64,000 nt of DNA from Paenarthrobacter sp. A20 (GTDB lineage: Bacteria > Actinomycetota > Actinomycetes > Actinomycetales > Micrococcaceae), in contig NZ_JALJWH010000001.1 of the NCBI RefSeq assembly GCF_024168825.1, positions 2,418,001 to 2,482,000 on the forward strand, given 5' to 3'. Position numbers and translations under genes: made by a program. Shown here piece after piece: positions 1-8,516 of this stretch (position 1 is the first letter of the stretch; every line of letters begins with the position of its first letter). The notes below the pieces were generated by a model. That model was not told where the DNA came from. It was given only the letters and a program-made list of their open reading frames with translations, and made no database searches.

Positions 1-2
1 TG

Positions 3-581
3 GATGCTGTGGGCATTGGTGTGGGTGCGGCCATCATCCAGGTTCCCCTGGCACTTCCCTTGGCAGTCCTGGTGTTCATCGGCTCCTTCATCCCGGTAGT
101 GGGTGCCCTTGTTACGGGAGCCATTGCGGTGCTTCTTGCGCTGGTAGCCAACGGGCCCATCAACGCGCTCATCATGCTGGCAATCGTCCTGCTGGTCCAG
201 CAGCTCGAAAGCCACATCCTGCAGCCGCTGGTGATGGGCAAGGCCGTGTCGCTGCACCCCGTAGCCGTGATCCTCTCGGTGGCCGCGGGCTCCTACCTCG
301 CAGGCATCCCGGGAGCACTGTTCGCGGTCCCGTTGCTCGCCGTAGTAAATACGGCGGTTCGGTACATTGCCGGGCGGACGTGGGAACATGATGAAGGATT
401 GGGCGGTTTGGAGCTTCAACCGGCTACCGCTTCTGCGGGGCCGGCCGAAGACGCCAACTTCAAGGAGGTTCACCTCCCCAAGCCCGAATCCCGCCTCGGA
501 AGAGGCATCGCAGGCAAGAACAAGGCCGCAGGACGCCCCTCTGCTGAGGACCCTGCCGCCGACACCACCAAAGGAGAATAG
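3..581 (+). CDS. AI-2E family transporter, C-terminal part (5' truncated by window edge)
   Basis: C-terminal half of an AI-2E/PerM-type multispanning membrane exporter. About 190 residues are visible. They contain hydrophobic helices with the family-typical segments SFIPVVGA and HILQPLVMGKAVSLHP, followed by GIPGALFAVPLLAVVNT, and then a hydrophilic tail of about 70 residues rich in Pro, Lys and Ala. The reading frame is open to the window edge, so the internal GTG at position 9 is not a real start. The substrate cannot be told from sequence; many AI-2E-like proteins do not transport autoinducer. It lies 3 bp upstream of ilvA on the same strand, so the two are probably co-transcribed. Confidence 0.85.
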   Translation, partial: DAVGIGVGAAIIQVPLALPLAVLVFIGSFIPVVGALVTGAIAVLLALVANGPINALIMLAIVLLVQQLESHILQPLVMGKAVSLHPVAVILSVAAGSYLAGIPGALFAVPLLAVVNTAVRYIAGRTWEHDEGLGGLELQPATASAGPAEDANFKEVHLPKPESRLGRGIAGKNKAAGRPSAEDPAADTTKGE

Positions 582-584
582 TCA

Positions 585-1823
585 GTGAATACCCTCGAAA
601 CCCTGCCCGTCACGCTGGACGATGTCCTCAAGGCGCAGGAGCTGCTCGAGGGCATTATTACCAAGACTCCGGTGGAGTCGTCCCGTGCCCTGGGCAGCCT
701 CGTGGGCGGCAACGTCTTCTTCAAATGTGAGAACCTGCAGCGCGCAGGCTCCTTCAAGGTTCGCGGCGCCTACGTGCGCATGGCCCGGCTGACGGAAGAC
801 GAAAAGAAGCGTGGCGTGGTGGCGGCCTCCGCCGGTAACCACGCCCAAGGCGTCGCGGTAGCTGCGAAGAGCCTGGGCATCAATGCCCGCATCTACATGC
901 CCCTCGGTGTTGCGCTTCCCAAGCTGGCCGCCACGCGCAGCCACGGCGCTGAAGTCATCCTGCACGGCCACAACGTGGACGAGGCACTGGCCGAAGCACA
1001 ACGGTACGCCAACGAAACAGGCGCCGTCTTTGTGCACCCCTTTGACAACGTGGACGTTGTTGCCGGCCAAGGCACCATCGGACTGGAGATCCTGGACCAG
1101 ATTCCCAACGTGGACACCATCCTCATGGGCGTTGGGGGCGGTGGACTGCTGGCCGGCGTGGCCGTGGCCATCAAAGCCAGGGCCAAGGAACTTGGCCGGG
1201 AAATCCGCGTCATCGGTGTCCAGGCCGAAAACGCGGCGGCCTACCCGCCGTCGCTGGCCGCTGACGCCCTGGTGCCGCTCAAGAAGGTCACCACCATGGC
1301 GGACGGCATCGCAGTCGGCCGGCCCGGACAGCTGCCCTTCAGCATCATCCGCGAGCTCGTGGACGATGTTGTCACTGTCAGCGAAGACTCCCTTGCCCGG
1401 GCGCTGATCTTCCTTCTCGAGCGGGCCAAAATGGTGGTTGAGCCCGCCGGTGCCGTCGGAGTAGCCGCGCTGATGGATGGCAAGATCGAGAACCCGGGGA
1501 ACACCGCCGTCGTGCTGTCCGGCGGCAACATCGATCCCATGCTCATGCTCAAAGTCATCCAGCGCGGTTTGTCGGCCGCAGGCCGTTTCATGACCGTCCG
1601 CATGATGCTGGATGACCGTCCCGGTTCGCTGGCCACGATCGCGCGCATCATTGCCGAAAACGATGCCAACGTCACTGGACTGGACCACACCCGTTTGGGC
1701 GGTTCCATCAGCATGGGGGACGTCTCCATCACCATCAACCTGGAAACCAAAGGCCACGAACACGGGGAGCAGGTTCTCGGCGCACTGCGGGCCGAGGGCT
1801 TCCAGCCCATCGTGGTGCACTGA
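585..1823 (+). CDS. ilvA: Threonine ammonia-lyase (threonine deaminase)
   Basis: PLP-dependent enzyme of 412 residues that deaminates L-threonine to 2-oxobutanoate and ammonia, the first step towards isoleucine. The PLP lysine is K58 in ENLQRAGSFKVRGA. The glycine-rich phosphate loop GVGGGGLLAG lies near residue 185. Residues from about 330 to the end form one ACT-type regulatory domain (RPGSLATIARII). The single short ACT domain resembles the form of about 400 residues (TIGR01127 type) rather than the E. coli IlvA of about 510 residues with two ACT-like modules, so control by isoleucine is likely but not certain. The start is GTG, 3 bp after the upstream transporter gene. A rhomboid gene follows after 14 bp, suggesting a three-gene transcript. 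Confidence 0.93.
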   Translation: MNTLETLPVTLDDVLKAQELLEGIITKTPVESSRALGSLVGGNVFFKCENLQRAGSFKVRGAYVRMARLTEDEKKRGVVAASAGNHAQGVAVAAKSLGINARIYMPLGVALPKLAATRSHGAEVILHGHNVDEALAEAQRYANETGAVFVHPFDNVDVVAGQGTIGLEILDQIPNVDTILMGVGGGGLLAGVAVAIKARAKELGREIRVIGVQAENAAAYPPSLAADALVPLKKVTTMADGIAVGRPGQLPFSIIRELVDDVVTVSEDSLARALIFLLERAKMVVEPAGAVGVAALMDGKIENPGNTAVVLSGGNIDPMLMLKVIQRGLSAAGRFMTVRMMLDDRPGSLATIARIIAENDANVTGLDHTRLGGSISMGDVSITINLETKGHEHGEQVLGALRAEGFQPIVVH

Positions 1824-1837
1824 CCGGAGGAGCGCAC

Positions 1838-2452
1838 ATGGTGCTTGGAACGCCTGAAGGTTCAAAGGAAGAGGCCCAGGAGTCCCTCGCCGGGCGGGCC
1901 AAGGGCGGACTGCTGTTCATGGGCGGCTTCGTGATCCTGCTCTACGTCATCGAGATCCTCAACACGTTGATGCGGCATGGCCTGAACTCCACCTTTGGCC
2001 TGCGCTCCCGCTCCATGGATGGCGTGCTGGACATCCTGACGTTCCCATTGCTGCACGCGAACTTCAACCACTTGCTCTCCAACACCCTGCCGCTGATCAT
2101 TTTCGGCTTCCTGGTGTTTATGTCCGGCATCCGTGTGTTCATCACGGCACTGGCGTTCAGCTGGCTCGGATCTGGACTGGCGGTGTGGCTGATTGGCGGG
2201 GGAGGGGTGACCGTCGGCGCATCGGGCTTGGTGTTCGGATTCTTTGCGTTCCTGCTGGTTCGGGGCTTCTTCAACCGGAACTGGTGGCAGATCCTGCTCT
2301 CCGTGGTGCTTTTCATGGCCTACGGCAGCATCCTCTTCGGGGTCCTGCCCACTGTCATGGGCTACGTGTCCTGGCAGGCGCACCTCGGAGGTGCCGTCGG
2401 TGGCATCATCGCTGCCATCCTGCTCCGCCCCAAACCCAAGCTCACCCCCTAA
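1838..2452 (+). CDS. Rhomboid family intramembrane serine protease
   Basis: Polytopic membrane protease of 204 residues with about six transmembrane helices. The catalytic serine is S129 in GASG and the catalytic histidine is H182 in WQAHLGG. The conserved HANFNHLLSN segment (H73, H78, N82) forms the family's oxyanion region. Rhomboids cut substrates within or next to a membrane helix; the substrate here is unknown. The ATG is preceded by GGAGG at 1826-1830, 7 bp upstream, which fixes the start. It is the last gene of the ilvA run and converges with greA; a palindrome and a terminator hairpin lie between them. Confidence 0.9.
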   Translation: MVLGTPEGSKEEAQESLAGRAKGGLLFMGGFVILLYVIEILNTLMRHGLNSTFGLRSRSMDGVLDILTFPLLHANFNHLLSNTLPLIIFGFLVFMSGIRVFITALAFSWLGSGLAVWLIGGGGVTVGASGLVFGFFAFLLVRGFFNRNWWQILLSVVLFMAYGSILFGVLPTVMGYVSWQAHLGGAVGGIIAAILLRPKPKLTP

Positions 2453-2518
2453 CCCAAGTAGGTCGCAGTTCAGGTCGTTCTGAGCGCTGAGAACGACCTG
2501 AACTGCGACCCAGTTGGG
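2453..2518. repeat. Near-perfect 66-bp palindrome between rhomboid gene and greA
   Basis: The arms at 2461-2481 and 2490-2510 are exact 21-bp reverse complements (starting GGTCGCAGTTCAGG). They are separated by GAGCGCTG, whose core AGCGCT is itself palindromic. CCCAA at 2453-2457 and TTGGG at 2514-2518 extend the symmetry. The element lies just after the rhomboid stop codon, between convergent genes. No T-tract follows on either strand, and a separate, better terminator hairpin lies at 2532-2566, so it may be a dispersed REP-like element rather than a simple terminator. Confidence 0.8.
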
Positions 2519-2531
2519 TGCCCACACGAAA

Positions 2532-2566
2532 ACGCCGGCCCGCCCCGCGAAGGGGTGGGCCGGCGT
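2532..2566. terminator. GC-rich hairpin, probable bidirectional terminator
   Basis: Arms of 15 bp (ACGCCGGCCCGCCCC and GGGGTGGGCCGGCGT, one G-U pair) with a short loop GCGA/A lie between the converging rhomboid gene and greA. There is no long T-run, which is common for actinobacterial terminators. Confidence 0.65.
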
Positions 2567-2594
2567 CGTGTATTTCAGGCCGGTGAGCCGCTGC

Positions 2595-3089
2595 TTAGGC
2601 GACGTAAGGCTTGGCGGAAACGATCTCCACCGGGATTTCCTTGCCGTTGGGAGCGACGTAGCTCAGGCTGTCGCCTTCCTTGTGGCCGATGATGGCGGCA
2701 CCCAGGGGGGACTTCTCGCTGAAGACATCCAGATCCGAGTCCCCGGCGATTTCGCGGGAGCCGAGGAGGAACGTCTCTTCGTCGCCGGCGATGCGGGCAA
2801 CAACCAGCATGCCCGGCTCAACGATTCCGTCATCAGCCGGGGCTTCGCCAACCTGGGCATCGCGCAGGAGTGCGGTGAGCTGGCGGATGCGGGCCTCGAT
2901 CTTGCCCTGCTCTTCCTTGGCTGCGTGGTAGCCGCCGTTTTCCTTGAGGTCGCCTTCCTGGCGGGCAGCTTCGATCTTCTGGACGATTTCCGCCCGGCCA
3001 GCGCCGGAAAGGTGGTCCAGCTCAGCCTGCAAGCGATCGAAAGCTTCCTGGGTAAGCCAAGCCGCAGTGGCGCTATTGGTGGTAGACAC
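2595..3089 (-). CDS. greA: Transcription elongation factor GreA
   Basis: Protein of 164 residues that enters the RNA polymerase secondary channel and stimulates cleavage of backtracked RNA. The N-terminal part (about residues 8-75) is the helical hairpin beginning TQEAFDRLQAEL and contains the acidic tip region GDLKENGGYHAAKEEQ. The C-terminal FKBP-like domain ends with GDSLSYVAPNGKEIPVEI. The open frame extends 17 codons further, but the GTG at 3089 has AGGAG at 3096-3100 with correct spacing and gives the usual N-terminus. The greA-DUF4307-mca order matches Rv1080c-Rv1081c-Rv1082 of M. tuberculosis. Confidence 0.95.
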   Translation of the reverse strand: MSTTNSATAAWLTQEAFDRLQAELDHLSGAGRAEIVQKIEAARQEGDLKENGGYHAAKEEQGKIEARIRQLTALLRDAQVGEAPADDGIVEPGMLVVARIAGDEETFLLGSREIAGDSDLDVFSEKSPLGAAIIGHKEGDSLSYVAPNGKEIPVEIVSAKPYVA

Positions 3090-3241
3090 GGATTTCTCCT
3101 CTAGATCTGACAATGCAAAAGACCCCGCCGAGATGGCCACTAGTGGAACTCAGTAACCAACTTAACGGGGTGAAGGTTTCATCCATTGTAGTAAATCCTT
3201 TGGACGAACCCAAACCGGTTGAGTCGTGGGTCACATGATTG

Positions 3242-3700
3242 TTATTTACCGCTGTCTACGATCCAGCAGCTGTCCACGACGCCGGAGACGGCCGGGGACT
3301 CGGTACGCAGGACAGTGCGTTGGACGGTGGTGCTGCCGCCGTCGGCACTCTCTTCGGGCTGGTTGGGCCCGATTTCCACAACCTTCCAGCCGACCACCGC
3401 GAACTTGGAGTCAATGGCCTTGATGGCGCATTTCGCGGTGGCTCCGGGGTACTTGGTGACTTGGTAATCCACTTCGGCCTGGGTGCCATCCACCGTGCTG
3501 TAGCCAATGTCCTTGAACGTAACTGGCGCCTGAGCCGACGACGTTGCGACCCATGCCGCGAACACAATCCCTATGACCAGTGCGACGATGACGATGTTCC
3601 GCTTGGTTTTGCGGGCCATGGCGCGCTTTTGACCGCCGTAGCGATTGGCTAGGCTGGTGCTTGCCGGTACTTGGGTGGCCGATAGGTCCTCTGAAGTCAC
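3242..3700 (-). CDS. DUF4307 family membrane protein
   Basis: Protein of 152 residues with a short polar N-terminus, one transmembrane helix at about residues 35-53 preceded by a basic stretch (RKTKR), and an extracytoplasmic domain of about 95 residues containing two cysteines (CAIKAIDS and DSCWIVD) that could pair. This matches the actinobacterial DUF4307 family, whose role is unknown. It is divergent from mca, with 74 bp between their starts, and the same divergent pair exists in mycobacteria (Rv1081c/Rv1082). A link to mycothiol metabolism is only suggested by position. Translation starts at GTG. Confidence 0.85.
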   Translation of the reverse strand: MTSEDLSATQVPASTSLANRYGGQKRAMARKTKRNIVIVALVIGIVFAAWVATSSAQAPVTFKDIGYSTVDGTQAEVDYQVTKYPGATAKCAIKAIDSKFAVVGWKVVEIGPNQPEESADGGSTTVQRTVLRTESPAVSGVVDSCWIVDSGK

Positions 3701-3774
3701 CCGTCCAGTTTAGTGCCGATCCCGGCGCCCCATCACCGCCCCACCAGCTTGATACATGAAAGAGGAGCCGTCAC

Positions 3775-4680
3775 GTGACAGCGTCCAGCAGTTCCGACCA
3801 GCAGCTGCGGCTGCTCGCCGTCCACGCCCATCCGGATGATGAGTCCAGCAAGGGCGCGGCAACCATGGCGATGTACGCCGCCGCGGGCGTGGACGTCATG
3901 GTCGCTACGTGCACGGATGGCTCACGCGGTGACATCCAGAACCCGGCCATGGAAACCGATCCGCATCCCAAGCGGGATATGGCCGGGGCCCGGCGCCTTG
4001 AAATGGCGAACGCGGCGTCGGTACTGGGAATCCAGCAGCGTTGGCTCGGATTTGTGGACTCGGGCCTGCCGGAGGGGGACCCCCTTCCGCCGTTGCCGCC
4101 GGGTTGCTTCGCACTCCAGCCGCTGGAGCGTGCCTCGGCGCCCTTGGTCAGGCTTGTCCGAAGCTTCAAACCGCACGTGATCGTGAGCTACGACGAAAAC
4201 GGCGGTTACCCGCACCCGGACCACATCATGGCCCACAAAGTGGCTGTGGAAGCCTTCGATGCCGCCGGTGACCCTGAACGTTACCCCGGCATGGGGGAGC
4301 CGTGGGCACCGAGCAAGCTCTACTACGATCGCGCCTTCAGCCCGGAGCGGTTCCGGGCCCTGCACTTTGCGTTGGAAGAAGCAGGGTTGCAGTCTCCCTA
4401 CGCCGAACGGCTTGCCGCATGGTTGGAAGCCGACGCCGAGGGCCACACTCCGCCGGTCCCCGGACACCAGACCACCACCCAGGTGGACTGCGGCGACTTC
4501 TTCGAAGCGAGGGATGACGCACTTCGGGCCCACCGGACGCAGATCGATCCGCTCGGTTTCTTCTTCGCAGTTTCACCGGATCTGCAGCGGACGGCATGGC
4601 CGTGGGAGGACTACACCCTCATCAAGTCCGCTGTCCCGTCCGAGCTGCCGGAGAAGGACCTGTTCGCAGGGATAAGATAG
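3775..4680 (+). CDS. mca: Mycothiol S-conjugate amidase
   Basis: Zinc amidase of 301 residues that cleaves mycothiol S-conjugates, releasing a mercapturic acid for export and regenerating GlcN-Ins; it is a detoxification enzyme specific to actinobacteria. The metal site is visible as AHPDDE (H19, D22) and HPDH (H150) in the LmbE/PIG-L fold. The paralogous deacetylase MshB shares these motifs. The overall length, the C-terminal segment with WPWEDYTLIKS and the neighbours greA/DUF4307 favour Mca. The start is GTG, with an AGAGGAG ribosome site upstream. A small membrane protein gene follows. Confidence 0.92.
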   Translation: MTASSSSDQQLRLLAVHAHPDDESSKGAATMAMYAAAGVDVMVATCTDGSRGDIQNPAMETDPHPKRDMAGARRLEMANAASVLGIQQRWLGFVDSGLPEGDPLPPLPPGCFALQPLERASAPLVRLVRSFKPHVIVSYDENGGYPHPDHIMAHKVAVEAFDAAGDPERYPGMGEPWAPSKLYYDRAFSPERFRALHFALEEAGLQSPYAERLAAWLEADAEGHTPPVPGHQTTTQVDCGDFFEARDDALRAHRTQIDPLGFFFAVSPDLQRTAWPWEDYTLIKSAVPSELPEKDLFAGIR

Positions 4681-4786
4681 GACCGCCGGTAGTTTCTATC
4701 GCTCGTAGAAATTGCCGTATGGCCAACCAGCTTCCGGCTACGCGCTGCCTGTCGGCATGCATCAGCCCCCATAGAAGGTTTTGAAC

Positions 4787-5059
4787 GTGCACCACTTGAT
4801 TCTCGCCCTGACCGTCACTCCGTCGCCCAACCCCTCGGGCACGCTGCGTCCCGGCCTGTCCGAGGACCAGGTGACGCCGGGAACGTGGGGCTTCGTCCTC
4901 ACGGCCTTCATCGTCATTCTCACCACGTTCCTGATTGTGGACATGGTGCGGCGGATCCGTCGTGTCCGGTACCGGGCGCAGGTAGAGGAAGCGCGCGTGG
5001 CTGCTGAGGCCGGCGACGCGGCAGATGAGAACGGCGACGCCGCTCCCGGAGCACGCTGA
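4787..5059 (+). CDS. Small single-pass membrane protein of unknown function
   Basis: About 90 residues. A short N-terminal segment rich in Thr and Pro is followed by one transmembrane helix (TWGFVLTAFIVILTTFLIVD) and a basic stretch (RRIRRVRYRAQ). The tail is rich in Ala and acidic residues. I chose the GTG at 4787, because AGAAGG at 4773-4778 is correctly spaced for it and too close to the in-frame TTG at 4781. I recognise no family. It follows mca by about 100 bp in the same direction, the position occupied by Rv1083 (a small hypothetical) in M. tuberculosis. Co-occurrence does not establish a role. Confidence 0.7.
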   Translation: MHHLILALTVTPSPNPSGTLRPGLSEDQVTPGTWGFVLTAFIVILTTFLIVDMVRRIRRVRYRAQVEEARVAAEAGDAADENGDAAPGAR

Positions 5060-5077
5060 CACCACCGGTAGCGGTTT

Positions 5078-5102
5078 GCCCTGGGCAAGCAATGCCCAGG
5101 GC
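5078..5102. terminator. Perfect 10-bp hairpin downstream of the small membrane protein
   Basis: GCCCTGGGCA and TGCCCAGGGC are exact reverse complements around the 5-nt loop AGCAA, 18 bp after the stop codon of the 4787-5059 gene and between convergent genes. It is a likely terminator without a T-run. Confidence 0.6.
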
Positions 5103-5155
5103 TCGGAACCTTCGGCCCCTATCCTCGGAACCTTCGGCCCCTATCCTCGGAACCT
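5103..5155. repeat. 22-bp tandem repeat, 2.4 copies
   Basis: Two exact copies of a 22-bp unit beginning TCGGAACCTTCGGCC occupy 5103-5124 and 5125-5146. A 9-bp partial third copy runs into the last codon of the hemolysin-III gene. It lies between two convergent genes. Confidence 0.85.
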
Positions 5156-5795
5156 AGCTCAGTACTGCCATCATGATCGCGATGAAGTGGGCTGCAAAAG
5201 CCAGCACCGTGAAGGCATGGAAGAGCTCGTGGAAGCCGAAATGCTGCACGCTGAAGTTCGGTTTCTTGATCGCATAAAACACCGCACCTGCAATGTAGAG
5301 GGCTCCTCCGACGCAGATAAGGACCGCGGCAGCGGCGTTGGCGGCAAAGAACTGCGGCAAGTAGAACAACGCTCCGCAGCCCAAAGCGATGTAGACGGGA
5401 ACGTACAGCCAGCGCGGAGCATGCGTCCACAGGATCCGGAAGAGCACGCCAACGATTGCCCCGGACCACACGAGCCACAACAAGGTGACAGCCTCGGAGC
5501 GCTCCAGCAAGGACCAGGCCAGCGGGGTGTAGCTGCCGGCAATGACCAGCATGATGTTCGTGTGGTCCAGCCGCTTGAGGATCATGCGGACTTTGGGGGA
5601 CCAGTTCCCGCGGTGGTAAACGGCGCTGACGCCGAACAGCAGAAAGCCCGTCAAAGCATAGATGGCGGAGGTGATCTTGCGGTCAGTGGTAGGGGCAACC
5701 GTCACCAGGACAATTCCCGCTGCGAGTGCGAAAGGAGCGGCAACCGCGTGGATCCATCCCCGCCAGAGGGGCTTGGTTTCAAGGAGCTCAGCCAT
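5154..5795 (-). CDS. Hemolysin III / PAQR family (TrhA-type) membrane protein
   Basis: Seven-helix membrane protein of 213 residues. It keeps the PAQR metal-site residues: S57 and H61 in SAVYH, D77-H78 in RLDHTN, and H189 and H193 in HELFH. Family members are annotated as hemolysin III, but bacterial TrhA proteins have been linked to membrane-energetics homeostasis; activity here is unknown. The long open frame upstream lacks membrane character, and MAELLE is the natural N-terminus. The ATG at 5795 has no clear ribosome site. It is divergent from a cis-prenyltransferase gene, the same pairing as Rv1085c/Rv1086 in M. tuberculosis. Confidence 0.87.
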   Translation of the reverse strand: MAELLETKPLWRGWIHAVAAPFALAAGIVLVTVAPTTDRKITSAIYALTGFLLFGVSAVYHRGNWSPKVRMILKRLDHTNIMLVIAGSYTPLAWSLLERSEAVTLLWLVWSGAIVGVLFRILWTHAPRWLYVPVYIALGCGALFYLPQFFAANAAAAVLICVGGALYIAGAVFYAIKKPNFSVQHFGFHELFHAFTVLAFAAHFIAIMMAVLS

Positions 5796-5805
5796 GATTA
5801 AACAA

Positions 5806-5827
5806 TAACTTACGTTCCGGTAAGTTA
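5806..5827. promoter_or_regulatory. 22-bp inverted repeat upstream of the TrhA gene (candidate operator)
   Basis: TAACTTAC and GTAAGTTA are exact reverse complements separated by the 6-nt spacer GTTCCG. The element sits 11 bp in front of the ATG of the hemolysin-III gene, where a repressor would act. CTTAC/GTAAG half-sites are of the kind bound by many TetR-family regulators; no regulator gene is adjacent. Confidence 0.5.
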
Positions 5828-5947
5828 CTTCAGGGTAACAAGCGGCGAAAGGATTTTGACCGGCTTCTGCACCGGCCTGGCAGCTGGGGAAGGTAGCCTT
5901 GGATGTGCGCCGTCGTCGTACAAGCAAGGAAGTCAGGTGAGAGTCCG

Positions 5948-6709
5948 GTGGAGCTGCCCGGTTTCCTCTATGGCTTCTACGAGCGCAAACTCCAGCGAAC
6001 ACTCAAACAGGACCAGATCCCAAGGCACATCGGTGTCATGGTGGACGGCAACCGTCGGTGGGCCCGCCAGTTCAACGCACCCACGAGCCAGGGACACCAG
6101 GCCGGCGCAGACAAAATCCACGAATTCCTCGGCTGGTGCCAGGAGCTCGGCGTCAAGGTCGTCACGCTGTACATGCTCTCCACGGACAACATGAACCGCT
6201 CCGGTGAAGAGCTGGACCTGCTCATGGGCATCATCGCCAACACCATGGACCGCCTCGACGAAGACGAAGACGTCTCCGTCCACGCCATGGGCGCCCCCGA
6301 ACTCCTCCCGGACTACTTGGCCGAGCGGCTCAACAAACTGACCGCCCGGACGCCCATCCAGGAAAAGATCCACGTGAACGTCGCGGTGGGCTATGGCGGC
6401 CGCCGCGAAATCGTCGACGCCGTGAGGGAACTCCTGCACGACGCCGTCGCCAAGGGACGCACCATGTCCGACGTCGCAGATGAACTTTCGGTGGACGACA
6501 TCTCCCGCTTCCTCTACACCCGCGGCCAGCCGGATCCGGACCTGGTGATCCGCACTTCAGGCGAGCAGCGGCTCTCAGGATTCCTCATGTGGCAAAGCGC
6601 CTACAGCGAGTTCTACTTCTGCGAGGCCCTGTGGCCCGCCTTCCGCAAAGTCGACTTCCTGCGGGCGCTCAGGGACTATGCCGGACGCCAACGCCGCTAC
6701 GGAACCTAG
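5948..6709 (+). CDS. cis-Prenyltransferase (isoprenyl transferase, Z-FPP synthase-like)
   Basis: Protein of 253 residues of the UppS family, which condenses isopentenyl diphosphate with an allylic diphosphate in cis. The diphosphate-binding signature [10 protein letters not shown] contains catalytic D33, and the [20 protein letters not shown] region is intact. The sequence and the adjacent hemolysin-III gene match Rv1086, a short-chain enzyme that makes Z,E-farnesyl diphosphate for decaprenyl phosphate synthesis. A second UppS gene would be expected elsewhere. Chain length cannot be read reliably from sequence. I chose the GTG at 5948, because AGGTGA lies 7 bp upstream; the open frame extends 15 codons further. 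Confidence 0.88.
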   Translation: MELPGFLYGFYERKLQRTLKQDQIPRHIGVMVDGNRRWARQFNAPTSQGHQAGADKIHEFLGWCQELGVKVVTLYMLSTDNMNRSGEELDLLMGIIANTMDRLDEDEDVSVHAMGAPELLPDYLAERLNKLTARTPIQEKIHVNVAVGYGGRREIVDAVRELLHDAVAKGRTMSDVADELSVDDISRFLYTRGQPDPDLVIRTSGEQRLSGFLMWQSAYSEFYFCEALWPAFRKVDFLRALRDYAGRQRRYGT

Positions 6710-6948
6710 GGTGCGCTCCGGTTCACCAAAATTTAACGATCCGGACATGCGACTTGCCGAACGCGGATTGCGGAAATGAATGTGGCGGGGATTACGTTAA
6801 TCACATCAGCAGGCAAAACCGCCCGCTGATCGGGGAGGCCAGTATATGGAGCGGACTATCGCACCAGTTACAGGGGAGGCCACGCCCGGCCTTCCGGCCG
6901 AGCCGCTTCACCATTAGGCCGGGCGAACTGCCCGGGGCTGGAGTCGAT

Positions 6949-8343
6949 GTGGCTATTTCTGAGCAACTGCCCGCAATGGTTTCCGACGGGGAAAGTGCAG
7001 CTACCTCTCGCACCAAGCGGGTCTCACAAAAAGGGCGGACCGCAACACCCGCCACAGGCCGCAGCTACGTGATTGATACGTCCGTCCTGCTCTCCGATCC
7101 ACACGCGCTGTTGCGCTTCGCCGAACACGAGGTCATCGTTCCCATCGTGGTCATCAGTGAACTGGAAGGAAAACGCCACGATCCCGAACTGGGCTACTTC
7201 GCCCGCAAAGCACTAAGGCTCCTTGACGACCTCAGGATCGAACATGGCGGCCTGGACCACGCCATTCCCCTCGGAAAAGATGGCGGCATGCTCCGGGTGG
7301 AAATGAACCACATCTCCCCGGACGTGCTGCCGGCAGGATTCCGTGGAGGCGACAACGACAGCCGCATCCTGGCAGTGGCCAAGAACCTGGCCAACGAAGG
7401 CCACAACGTCACCGTGGTTTCCAAGGACCTCCCCATGCGCGTCAAGGCGTCCGCCATGGGACTGCAAGCTGACGAGTACCGCAACGAACTCGTCAAGGAT
7501 TCCGGCTGGACCGGTATGGCCGAGGTGGAAGCCAACGACGACGAAATCACCACCCTTTACGGGCACGAACCAGTCTTCATCCCCGCAGCCGCCGAACTAC
7601 CCGTCAACACCGGGTTGGTCCTCCTCTCCAACCGGGGCTCCGCCTTGGGCCGGGTGGGTGCGGACAAGCAGGTCCGGCTCGTGAAAGGTGACCGGGATGT
7701 CTTCGGACTCCACGGACGCTCAGCCGAGCAGCGGCTGGCGATCGACATGCTCATGGACCCCGCCGTCGGCATCGTCTCCATCGGCGGACGGGCAGGCACA
7801 GGCAAGTCCGCGCTGGCCCTCTGCGCGGGCCTTGAAGCCGTACTGGAACGCCGGGAACACCGCAAGGTAGTGGTATTCCGCCCGCTGTACGCCGTGGGCG
7901 GCCAGGAACTCGGCTACCTCCCAGGATCCGAATCCGAAAAAATGAACCCCTGGGCCCAAGCGGTGTTCGACACGCTGGGTGCGCTGGTCAGCCAGGAGGT
8001 CGTGGAAGAAGTCATGGATCGGGGGATGCTTGAAGTCCTGCCACTGACCCACATCCGGGGGCGGTCGCTGCACGACGCCTTCGTGATCGTCGATGAAGCC
8101 CAGTCGCTTGAGAAGAACGTGCTCCTCACCGTCATGAGCCGCATCGGTCAGAACTCCAAGATCGTCCTCACCCACGACGTCGCCCAGCGCGACAACCTAC
8201 GGGTCGGGCGGCACGACGGTGTTGCTGCGGTGGTAGAGACGCTCAAGGGACACCCCTTGTTCGGGCACATCACGCTGACCCGGTCAGAGCGGTCGCCGAT
8301 TGCTGCCCTGGTGACGGAGTTGCTCGAAGGGGCTGAAATCTAG
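6949..8343 (+). CDS. PIN-PhoH fusion protein (PhoH2-type)
   Basis: Protein of 464 residues. Residues about 38-165 form a PIN RNase domain with acidic residues D43, E71 and D135/D137. Residues 255-460 form a PhoH ATPase domain with the P-loop [10 protein letters not shown] (K286) and the Walker B motif VIVDEAQ (379-385). Mycobacterial PhoH2, with the same layout, is an ATP-dependent RNA helicase and RNase and belongs to a toxin-antitoxin-like locus. No separate antitoxin-like small gene is seen directly upstream here. The GTG at 6949 has TGGAG 5 bp upstream. The 239-bp gap before it has GC-rich inverted segments and looks like a structured leader. The order UppS-PhoH2-fum-glpX parallels Rv1086-Rv1099c. 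Confidence 0.87.
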   Translation: MAISEQLPAMVSDGESAATSRTKRVSQKGRTATPATGRSYVIDTSVLLSDPHALLRFAEHEVIVPIVVISELEGKRHDPELGYFARKALRLLDDLRIEHGGLDHAIPLGKDGGMLRVEMNHISPDVLPAGFRGGDNDSRILAVAKNLANEGHNVTVVSKDLPMRVKASAMGLQADEYRNELVKDSGWTGMAEVEANDDEITTLYGHEPVFIPAAAELPVNTGLVLLSNRGSALGRVGADKQVRLVKGDRDVFGLHGRSAEQRLAIDMLMDPAVGIVSIGGRAGTGKSALALCAGLEAVLERREHRKVVVFRPLYAVGGQELGYLPGSESEKMNPWAQAVFDTLGALVSQEVVEEVMDRGMLEVLPLTHIRGRSLHDAFVIVDEAQSLEKNVLLTVMSRIGQNSKIVLTHDVAQRDNLRVGRHDGVAAVVETLKGHPLFGHITLTRSERSPIAALVTELLEGAEI

Positions 8344-8357
8344 TCTCTTCAAGTGAT

Positions 8358-8399
8358 GCGAAGGGCCGTGGCCGGGTTCGCCGGGCTGCGGCCCTTCGC
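8358..8399. terminator. Hairpin terminator after the PIN-PhoH gene
   Basis: The 11-bp arms GCGAAGGGCCG and CGGCCCTTCGC form an exact inverted repeat 15 bp after the stop codon of the PhoH gene. Confidence 0.7.
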
Positions 8400-8516
8400 C
8401 GTCGCTTAGACACGGGCCATAGGGACGGTCTGCGGTCGCTGGGCGACCTCCGACGTCCGATGGCCCGCGATGCGCTCCTCTGCGAAGGACCGCAGCACGG
8501 CTGGTTCGTCCTGCGA

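Noticed and set aside
6949..8343. Complete toxin-antitoxin pair
   Set aside because: PIN-PhoH is present, but no convincing upstream antitoxin frame could be identified.
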